A stretch of 64,000 bases of DNA. Origin: Oscheius onirici (lineage: Eukaryota; Nematoda; Chromadorea; Rhabditida; Rhabditidae). The notes below the pieces were generated by a model that saw nothing but the letters and a program-made list of their open reading frames with translations, was not told where the DNA came from and ran no database searches. The stretch covers positions 9,238,001 through 9,302,000 of the forward strand of contig OW051473.1 of the NCBI GenBank assembly GCA_932521025.1, written 5' to 3'. Positions 34,001-39,871 of this stretch are shown here, one piece after another (the stretch's first letter is position 1; each line of letters opens with the position of its first letter). Position numbers and translations under genes: made by a program.

Positions 34001-34915
34001 TGTACAGAAACTTCTAAACTTCGCTAAAGCTACGGTTTTCGCTACCAATAATGGCTCGTCTAAACTTGTTACTACTAACTCCTTCCCTCTTAGTTGTGCG
34101 CAAAAAACACTCTGCTTTGATTGCCAATTAAAGCTTGCGACAGACAGACACGCACACACACAGAAACCTGGGACCAGTTTATATTAGACCTCAAGTGAAC
34201 TCGAACCCGGGTTGTTTGCGTCATACGCGGCGCCACTTACCACTACACCAAAATGGCCAATGACATACAAACAACCACACAGAGTATGCCACAGACACCA
34301 TAGCTTAGATTTATATTAGGTAAAATATGGTACATAGATTGAGATAAAAGAGGATATGAAGGTGGTCAATTTCTAACAGCGGGGAGGGCGTCGGGCCGAA
34401 AACAAATACGCAAACTGAATTTAATAATGACGCTTTGAGCAGTCAAAGGAAAGAAGAGCAGGCAAAGCGAGTCAAGTATCTCAAATGTAAATTTTGTGAA
34501 CAGCCGCGTAGTTAAAATATGAAATTGAGTAATATATGCACAGCGTGGACCACGAACCGAAAACAATTTAGTCGGGAAACAGAAGTCAACTAAAAAGAGG
34601 GAGTGACGATCGAAAAGGGTCTTGCACATCGACATCCAATGGCATCATTCCTGCGTGTGTTCGTCTGTTATTGATTAGAATTAAGACAACATCTGAATGA
34701 AAATGGCTTTTTACAAAAAGATAACGAACAAAAGTGAGATATTTAAATTGATCCTCAGTCCTCGGCTGCTCTTTCACTCATTTCTTCTTCGGTTCAAACC
34801 GCTTTTTAAGGGACAGGCTGAAAAAAGTATTGTACCACCCAATATGAGTTCCATTTACCTTCTGTCTCCATTTCTTCACGTCCTCTTGAATTCCGTATTG
34901 TTTCACCTTCGGAGA
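16041..34915 (-). CDS. Coiled-coil protein with C-terminal CaaX box
   Basis: A gene model assembled from separated exons: 34859-34915, 32569-32771, 32410-32530, 23876-23917, 18348-18421, 18258-18305, 16322-16405, 16041-16174. Phases agree from 34859 through 18258, giving a Glu/Lys/Arg-rich coiled coil ([18 protein letters not shown], then [14 protein letters not shown]), then [16 protein letters not shown] and proline/serine-rich [16 protein letters not shown]. The last exon ends [13 protein letters not shown] is a CaaX box (Leu favours geranylgeranylation), and the adjacent Cys could be palmitoylated. The layout recalls vertebrate paralemmins (coiled coil, prenyl-palmitoyl tail), but homology is not shown. 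One exon seems missing between 18258 and 16405, because the phase changes there. The first exon with the ATG is uncertain. Introns of 8.5 and 5.5 kb hold other genes and repeats. Confidence 0.55.
17000..17460 (+). repeat. Degenerate minisatellite, about 48 bp spacing
   Basis: The motif (T)CTAACTGTCTTAG or close variants recurs at about 17008, 17053, 17262, 17311, 17364 and 17407, each followed by a TGGC/TGG-containing segment. Spacing is roughly multiples of 45-53 bp. A related word occurs at about 36990. It lies in an intron of the CaaX-gene model. Confidence 0.4.
19637..20083 (+). CDS. Small secreted four-cysteine protein
   Basis: Three exons: 19637-19770, 19808-19928, 19970-20083; 122 aa. 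The ATG directly follows a TTTTTAG acceptor, so the message is probably trans-spliced with essentially no leader. The signal peptide is [17 protein letters not shown]. The mature part ([51 protein letters not shown]) has four cysteines. It resembles a small family of secreted nematode proteins of unknown function, recognised from general similarity only. AATAAA at 20098 lies 15 bases after the stop. It lies opposite-strand inside a long intron of the CaaX-gene model. Confidence 0.85.
20098..20103 (+). terminator. Polyadenylation signal AATAAA
   Basis: A canonical AATAAA 15 nt downstream of the stop codon of the small secreted protein gene. Confidence 0.7.
20228..20696 (-). CDS. Unknown protein, about 130 aa
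   Basis: Model of three exons: 20641-20696, 20396-20604, 20228-20355, with introns of 36 and 40 nt. The ATG at 20696-20694 gives [17 protein letters not shown], then a hydrophobic, helical middle ([32 protein letters not shown]) and [15 protein letters not shown]. The frame depends on an AG acceptor at 20605-20606; the AG four bases further in gives early stops. No family was recognised. It may be a nested gene or a decayed copy. Confidence 0.4.
20750..22228. other. Non-coding stretch without recognised gene
   Basis: Several short open frames occur on both strands, but none has consistent splice signals, a convincing start or a recognisable motif. Part of the long intron in the CaaX-gene model. 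Confidence 0.35.
22230..22664. mobile_element. Foldback element with poly-C/poly-G ends
   Basis: The left arm (about 22230-22425) and right arm (about 22460-22664) are imperfect inverted repeats. Both outer ends read CCAGGCCGGG.../...CCCGCCCAGGCC, followed inward by a C-run (22258-22266) or G-run (22624-22640). Inner parts match around CTACAACTTTGCAGAACATTG and AATGTTCTGCAAAGTTGTAG. The two halves could form a hairpin with a loop of about 35 nt. No coding potential. Confidence 0.8.
23574..23629 (-). CDS. Candidate first exon, lysine-rich N-terminus
   Basis: ATG at 23629-23627 followed by [18 protein letters not shown] and a strong GTAAGT donor after 23574. An acceptor (GATTTTCAG) lies about 24 bases upstream, fitting a trans-splice site. 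Its phase does not join to the adjacent exons of the CaaX-gene model (23876 is upstream, 18421 needs another phase), so it may start a separate or alternative transcript whose next exon was not found. Confidence 0.35.
24163..24335 (-). mobile_element. SINE 3' half (copy A)
   Basis: The reverse complement contains TAGCATGCTACGAAGATAAA, GCGTTCTTGGAGTC and the end segment TTGAGCTTGCTCTGGCGTTG, followed by a TTATCT-type tail. It is an inverted copy of the body of copy B at 24855-25005 and of the end piece at 25313-25380. Confidence 0.75.
24760..25010 (+). mobile_element. tRNA-derived SINE (copy B)
   Basis: The head (24770-24850) matches the tRNA-like head at 32780-32905: GCCAGCGACAATCTAATGG, AAGTTCAAAACCGCTTCTGC. 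The body matches copy A. The A-box side is worn, while the B-box region is recognisable. The tail is missing. The pair A/B forms an inverted repeat of about 150 bp arms. Confidence 0.7.
25075..25500 (+). mobile_element. LINE (non-LTR) 3' ORF fragment
   Basis: Broken frames encode the typical C-terminal tail of a non-LTR retrotransposon polymerase: [43 protein letters not shown] and, after an interruption, [12 protein letters not shown] and RWTHYLRKA. The break at 25313-25380 is filled with a SINE end. No upstream reverse transcriptase core or endonuclease is present, so it is a dead 5'-truncated copy. Confidence 0.8.
25313..25380 (+). mobile_element. SINE end piece nested in the LINE fragment
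   Basis: GTCAGATATAGACCCGCACG through TTGATTACGGGGTCAACTTTATC matches the 3' end of SINE copies A and B and interrupts the LINE frame between the WAKKI and WIPYDRKR parts. This orders the insertions: LINE first, then SINE. Confidence 0.7.
26418..27204 (+). CDS. Small proline-rich/basic protein, two exons
   Basis: Exon 1 is 26418-26438 (MAQDNAQ), spliced in phase 0 to 27007-27204. This gives 72 aa with [38 protein letters not shown] and the end KRPAHYGA. Splice sites are canonical and the coding exon has good codon structure. No family was recognised. A diverged duplicate of exon 2, including the end of its upstream intron, sits between the two exons (26541-26720) and carries stop codons. Confidence 0.6.
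26541..26720 (+). pseudogene. Decayed tandem duplicate of exon 2
   Basis: It aligns with 27007-27150: APPPPVP, then PRWA, then the GGAGGAGTCATGAA core. A TCA-to-TGA change follows RWARP and a further TAG lies downstream. Acceptor (TTCTTCAG) and donor (GTAAGT after 26720) are intact, so it could still be included as a truncating exon. Confidence 0.6.
27557..27686 (+). CDS. Possible last exon of a cysteine-rich peptide
   Basis: It follows a GTGTTCAG acceptor. The frame ends [27 protein letters not shown] and a TAA stop, giving four cysteines in a basic peptide. No start or signal peptide exon was found upstream, so it is partial; the antisense frame is also open but less convincing. Confidence 0.4.
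28017..28095 (-). CDS. Candidate first exon, unknown gene
   Basis: The ATG at 28095-28093 is five bases after a TTTCAG acceptor. It encodes [19 protein letters not shown] and PAGQHEP, then a GTAAGT donor with one base left over. The Ala/Ser-rich start recalls linker histones, but no globular domain exon was found downstream. The call is limited to a probable 5' exon. Confidence 0.45.
29230..29237 (+). promoter_or_regulatory. TATA-like box before a mini-ORF
   Basis: TGTATAAAAA at 29229-29238 lies about 115 bases before the ATG at 29351. Confidence 0.3.
29351..29464 (+). CDS. Candidate 37-aa mini-gene
   Basis: ATG to TAA encodes [14 protein letters not shown], then [16 protein letters not shown] and LGGLIRQ. 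The stop overlaps an AATAAA (29460-29465), and a TATA-like box lies upstream, so promoter, ORF and poly(A) signal fit within about 240 bases. No homologue was recognised and chance is possible. Repeats flank it on the 3' side. Confidence 0.3.
   Translation: MAPRAVSHVFAIRVLKDEPSSPEDHSCYYCLGGLIRQ
29505..29645 (+). repeat. Dispersed repeat R1, copy 1
   Basis: Contains TGTGTGACTGTCTGTCTGTC, GCTTTAATTGGCAATCAAA, GTGCGCACAATTAAG and AACAAGTTTAGACAAGTCA, in the same order as copies at 30115-30295 (+) and 34040-34200 (-). Confidence 0.65.
29962..30129 (-). CDS. Candidate 3' exons of an unknown gene
   Basis: Two exons, 30061-30129 and 29962-30016, have canonical acceptors and a GTAAGT donor. They encode [20 protein letters not shown], then [18 protein letters not shown] and a stop. 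The upstream part overlaps the dispersed repeat R1, so it may be chance or repeat-derived. No start was found. Confidence 0.28.
30115..30295 (+). repeat. Dispersed repeat R1, copy 2
   Basis: More diverged copy: TGTGTGTCTGTCTGCCGGAA, TTTAATTTTTGGCTATCAAA, GTACACAATTGTG, AGAGTAGACAAGTCACTA. Confidence 0.6.
30339..30688 (-). CDS. Candidate small basic protein, 90 aa
   Basis: Two exons, 30516-30688 and 30339-30438, with a GTAAGC donor and AATTTCAG acceptor; phase agrees. It starts [20 protein letters not shown], continues [19 protein letters not shown], and ends [13 protein letters not shown]. The N-terminal part lies opposite a CT-rich stretch, so low complexity could create the open frame. No family recognised. 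Confidence 0.35.
31370..31396. repeat. (CT)n microsatellite
   Basis: About ten CT dinucleotides in a row inside a longer pyrimidine-rich stretch. Confidence 0.8.
31695..31945 (+). repeat. Dispersed repeat R2, two tandem-like copies
   Basis: CACTCTCCCTGAGCGATCAA followed by a GTATACG(T/C)TTGGGAGAGAATATTC segment occurs at 31708-31765 and again at 31877-31930. The second copy is preceded by GCTTTAGCGAAGTTTAGAAG. The full 130 bp unit recurs inverted at 33915-34050. Confidence 0.7.
32780..32905 (-). mobile_element. tRNA-derived SINE head (copy D)
   Basis: On the minus strand GATGGTGCAGTGGTAGGAGG (A box) is followed by GGTTCTAAGTTCGATTCCCG (B box) with near-tRNA spacing, then CTTCTGCCCAACCAAGGCATC, shared with copy B at 24830. 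It stops within about ten bases of a coding exon acceptor at 32772. Confidence 0.75.
33915..34050 (-). repeat. Dispersed repeat R2, inverted copy
   Basis: Reverse complement of the 31815-31945 unit with few differences, including GCTTTAGCGAAGTTTAGAAG and the CTCTCCCTGAGCGATCAA core. R1 (minus) follows directly. Confidence 0.7.
34040..34200 (-). repeat. Dispersed repeat R1, copy 3
   Basis: On the minus strand: GTGTCTGTCTGTCGCAAGC, TTTAATTGGCAATCAAAGC, GCGCACAACTAAGAG, AACAAGTTTAGACGAG, in the same order as copies 1 and 2. Confidence 0.65.
34195..34262 (-). repeat. tRNA-like sequence
   Basis: TGGTGTAGTGGTAAG (A box) and GGGTTCGAGTTC (B box) at about tRNA spacing. The anticodon arm does not fold convincingly, so it is called tRNA-derived rather than a working tRNA. 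It abuts repeat R1. Confidence 0.5.
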
Positions 34916-34999
34916 CTGCAAAATTTTGAATAGTAAAATACTAATCAATTCAACATTCTGCACTCACATCCTTCTATAATACACTGCTCACTTCATCAG

Positions 35000-37900
35000 C
35001 TGTAGATCTTGACCAGACATTCCTTGTGAGCTGTGAAACGACAAGGATACCGACGTCGACTGGAAGTGTTAAGAAAAAGTATTAGTAAAAAGGACCAATC
35101 ATTGACATTGCCGTTTTATTTGAATACCGTATTAGATGTTTTGAGTAGTATCTTCTGTCTCACCTAACTATTAACATTTAAACATTCAATACCTCAGTAT
35201 TAGAACCTCTAAAAGAAGTTTTAGCTGCTTTATCTGATCATTTAACCTTTTTCCACTATTCGAACATATAAAAACTGAAAAACGACGTTAGAACAAAATT
35301 AACAGAGAAGCAAAACGAAACTCTTGTCTTCAGAGGTAGTGCGGAACAAGAAATGTGGAAAATGGGACGTTCCGGCATGTTAATGTTCCAAAAAGTTGAA
35401 AAACAAGTTTTTCATTCAATGCTGATATTTTGCGTGAAAACTACGAAGAAAAAAGTTCTAAAATCAGTGAGTGGACGATGCGAAGAAACCTTGTGGACAA
35501 GTATTTCGAAATTTGTTAGACTGTAGCTGCAGATTAGAAGAGCAACTTGATGTTCTCAAAAACAAACTTTGGTTGAACTGGAAGGCTGAAGATTCTTATA
35601 TTTTTCGTATCGTTGGTTCTTTCATGAAAACTGCGTATTCTACTGGGATTCAAATAAAGATATGAGCAAAATCGCAAGAAATGGCTGTGAATTCAGTATG
35701 ATGGCCTGCCGTAAATATCCGTGCTTTGCCGAACATGCTCTTGTGAGGTATTTCCTCGATTCCAGGCATAAGTGTAAATACAACACCGTGGCTGTCAAAC
35801 TATTGGCTGCTTCTCTGACCAAAACAGTTTGGTGCTCTAGCTGGTTTTTACTTTACCCTCGGAATCCGGAACGACGTAGCGGTGTCAACGTCTTGTCTTT
35901 TTTGCATTAAAGTGCCAGAATAGGTCACATTATAGTTTAGTATAAAAGTATATAGGGAAAAAAAATCTTAGCTTAACAATCTTGAGAAGTTAGGAAGTCC
36001 TTCGCGAATAATGCCGAATGTAGAAAAATGGACGGACCGCGGAGCGTTCTCTATATGCCACAGCTACATGCATGAGGTACGAACGGCACAGACACGACCT
36101 AAAACCAAGCTAGCTCACAATTTTGACAAACACTCACCATTTTACTCGACCAAAACTTTCTTCTGGCAGACGCAGCCGGTGTTTTTCGGCAAAATTTATA
36201 CGATCGGTGGTAGCTGAGCTGAAATCAAGTGTTGTAAAGCAAACTGAAAAAAACCCAATGACATGGCCGTATTGGTCGAGCGTTGCAGTTGAACGTGTGC
36301 ATGGAGCACAGTTAGGGACGATTATGTCCCCTGGTCCAGATGTTCAGACTTCAGGAAGGTTCCAGACCGGCTCTCCTGACAGCCAGGTCTAGGTGTTTCA
36401 GAACGGCTGAAAGCGATTGACATCCTGAAAGCGAAGTGAGCGCACTTTTTGCACTTTTCTTATACTCTGAACCAAAATAACCGGAGACATGTTGCAACAG
36501 AACAGCCAGTTAGACAGTCGCTTTGTGGCCACTGAGCTCCAATTGGAAGCCCAATTATGGATTGCTCTGTAAAAAGCACAAATTCTGCACCACATGTTTA
36601 AAGACCTTTGAAAAAATCTAATCTTTTCCAGAAATTACTCTTTTCTTTTCTTTGATAAATCTGTAAAATACTTAATGAATTTCAAGAATTTTCCGTTTGA
36701 ATGTGAATTTATTACAGTAATGACAGAGTGGCGTTATGACGAAAATGGTCCTGTTTACATCCTGTCGGCAAGGCGCGAACGCGCTAATTAGTATATCCGG
36801 CCGCGGCATCTCACCTTTTTCTGCTTCTCCTCCTTTCATTTTTCTAGCCAATTTTTTCACTTTTGTTCTTTCCTCTAATTTCACTGAAATTCGAAGTTTT
36901 CGTAGAATATCCAAAAAAATTCGGGAAAATTCCTTTTGGACCCGGAGACGAGATGTTGCCTCTTCACTGTAGATACAAATCCACGGCTTTCTAACTGTGT
37001 TGTCTGCAGCAATATTTAAGTCGCTAGTGCAACGTAGCCGTCTAACGGGTTTCTTTGCGAATTGATTTTTGTTTTCGTTCAAAATGAACAGAATACGTTT
37101 TGGAAAAGCTTCAAATCAAGTTCCAGCTTCTCGAATGAGCCATTTTCTGTCAAAAATCAACAAATTTTCAAACATTTTCGTCTTTTTAGCTGTGTATCGT
37201 TTTCTCGAAAATGTGTCGATCACGGGCCGCACTCTCGTCAACACGTCAACAAAAGACAATTTTGCATTATTTTCAAACAAACTATCATAATTTTAAAGTT
37301 TCAGCGCACTTAAAGACTTGAGAACTGTCCAAAAAGATGCGGACAGCTACCGAAATAGTTGATGAGTTAATTTCCGGTCAGTTAACCTCTTTCGTCAAAT
37401 GTCAATTTTTTTGCTCTAATCTCAGGACAATACGATTAAAACATTGTTAGTGACCAATTTGTTTTTATTGAGGACTTCTGTGTTACTTTTACCCCGCCCC
37501 AAACTCTAATCGGCACCTTGCCAGCACAGACTGCGCTCCAATCCCACCGGTCATTTCAAAATTTTTTCTCATTTTCTCACCACTTTTCCAGAGCCTTCGA
37601 CACAATTTTCTTGTCTTTTTTTCATAGGGCAGTCGAAAAAGATTACAACTAACCGCTATCTAGTGCGCCTCCGACCAGATTGACTTTCGTATGTCAGTTT
37701 GTGCGCAATCAGTCGCTCTGTCAAATCATTCTCCTTTGGAAACAACTTCGTTTTACCCGCCATCATAATCTCTTTCAACTTTAAATTCAGAACCGACTTC
37801 AGATGAAGTTTTCGCTTCATTCAGAAAACCGGTGAGTTGTTTTCCGTTAGCAAAGCTGCTTTGAACTTTTTTTGCTATCAAACAGCCGAAATAAGGACAC

Positions 37901-38340
37901 GTCTACCCTCTTCCCTGAACTGTGGAACGCTGAGAAAACCCTCAGTTAGTTCACTCAGACATTTTCTAGCTGGTCCGAAAAGGTCCGTGTGAACTAGAAA
38001 TTGAAGTTTCGTTTCAGAGTACCTGACTTTTCTTGCTCTGTCATCACAGTTGCATACAGGGTGCGGAAAAAGTACTTGCTGCTGTCTAGATGTGATTTAC
38101 GCAGTAAAAGAAACAAAAGACCGCATGTGTACGGTGTAGACATGTTCAATACTACCTGCGAAGACTACTGTATCCCATTTGTTCGATATTTATGCCTCTC
38201 TTGGAGATAAATTCACTGAAACTGCGGAAGCTTCAGTTCAAGGTTAGAATTGTTGATAACGATGATTTTCTAACACATGCCCAAACAGTTAGCAAAGCTC
38301 TATTTTTTAACCAAAGCGTTTTTCTATGTACGAACTATAT
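35000..38340. other. Stretch without recognised gene
   Basis: Several open frames occur (for example 35471-35665 and 35662-35910 on +, 36672-37082 on -), but none has a convincing start, splice signals or motifs. A minus frame of 136 codons at 36672-37082 lacks an ATG near its start. Base composition is AT-rich and nothing else was seen. Confidence 0.4.
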
Positions 38341-38350
38341 TTTAGATAGA

Positions 38351-39774
38351 ATGTCGTCTCGCAAACCAACTCGTTCGGCTAGACCCCCGCCACTTCCGCC
38401 TCCAACATTTCCTCCACCGCCGAGGAAGCCAGCTGTACTCAACTGATTCGTTTGCGGATTACTATTACCACGAAAATTTCAGCCTTTCAATAGCGATCTT
38501 AATGTGGAAATGCTCACACGAAACTTTGACTGTCTGGACGAGACTAATCTGAACATGGTAATCAGTCGACTGACGGGGCTGAACAGAAGTACAAGGCGAG
38601 CAGACGCTTGAGAGCTTGAGAACTATATGTATGTCAGACTGTAATCCATCAGTATCGTGATTTAGCCGTCGGATTGAGCGACATGGTAAAGAAGAATAAA
38701 TACGACATGGAAATGTTGTCCGCCAAAACAAAGGCAGCCATTCAGGACAAGCAGTTTTTGGACGGAGGGTATACCAGAGAGGTACAGAAGCTACAGTAAC
38801 CCTGTATCAGCTACAGTAACCCTGTATCACACAAACCTTTGGAAAAGATGGCCAGCAGATCCTTGTACTCGAATGTCATCATTTCCACTGGTCCACGACC
38901 AGAGTAGCTGGCTGCACTCACTCAAAATCACTCAGCATTTATGACTGAATACTGAAAATGGTGCCTTGTCGAAGTGAAGAGTTCGGAAAAGTTTGGAAAA
39001 GTTGGAAAATCCTATCTATCAACTGTTCATGTTTGGAATTACTTTAACGATAGATACAAGGGGAAGTACAGGGAATCTTGTCAGAAGCTCAAAATTCGAT
39101 AGCAACAGATTTTTTCACGCTGTTGATTTGGCTTCGTCTCTTTCATATCGTTAACAGCGAAAACGTTTGGCGGAGCATTATAAGCTTAGAGGTGGGTAGA
39201 GTTGGTCATTAGCGCCAATTATTTGAACTTCAAGCGGGGCAAAATCGTTTGATGTTTATATTTACGTTTCATATGCTTGCCTAAAGACATCTTAACCAAA
39301 AGCTTGGCTATTACTGCAAATGAGTTCCTCCAGGAGGAAAAAGCAGTTAAACCACTGTGTTGCTGTGGCCTGACTGGCAGAGACTGACTAAGTAAGGGGC
39401 GTGACAACTGTCCTGAGAACTGTCGTAAGGACGACTGTTGTAGGATTAGGTGGACTGTGGCACGTGGCAACTGTTCGAAGGGTTACGTTGACTGTTGCAT
39501 CGCCTACTTTGGCACTCGAGCAGATGGTAGTTGCGTTGTAGAAGCAACTGTTGGACGAGAGAGACCTCTCTCGGATCTCGAGTCGAGACAGTAACTTAAT
39601 TATGGGCGCTACTTCATTCTCTCCGGTGTTAAGTAAAATCAAGACAGCAATTAGGAAAAACGCAGTAGCAATAGTAAGAACCTCCGAAGCGACAGTTTGA
39701 AAGTTTTGTCGTTTTTTAAGCTTGCTCTAAAGTAACGAATTTTTAACTTTATTAAAGTTTTAGGAGTTGTTTAA
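38351..39774 (+). CDS. Proline-rich/coiled-coil protein, 110 aa
   Basis: Five exons: 38351-38434, 38483-38557, 38653-38781, 39158-39191, 39764-39774, all in phase. The N-terminus MSSRKPTRSARPPPLPPP is basic and proline-rich. The rest (NSDLNVEMLTRNFDCLDE, YRDLAVGLSDMVKKNKYD, KTKAAIQDKQFLDGG, RKRLAEHYKLRG) is helical and charged, suggesting a small coiled-coil adaptor. No family recognised. The last exon adds only three residues and is the least certain; a later stop is possible. The gene converges on the Ground-like gene, about 100 bases away. Confidence 0.6.
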
Positions 39775-39871
39775 TCACATTCGAAAATGATGAATTGAGA
39801 AAGAGGTTCTTCTCTTTCTTCCAGTACTCTGTCCTCCAACGACACCGCCTTCTTCAATTTCGTTCAAGTCT

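Noticed and set aside
34195-34262. A functional tRNA gene
   Set aside because: A and B boxes fit, but the anticodon arm does not pair into a standard loop, so it is kept only as a tRNA-derived repeat.
35471-35910. Two adjacent plus-strand frames with several cysteines
   Set aside because: No signal peptide, no matching splice sites, and poor codon structure.
36672-37082. 136-codon open frame on the minus strand
   Set aside because: It starts from TTG rather than ATG, has no splice acceptor or motif, and the opposite strand is equally open in AT-rich DNA.
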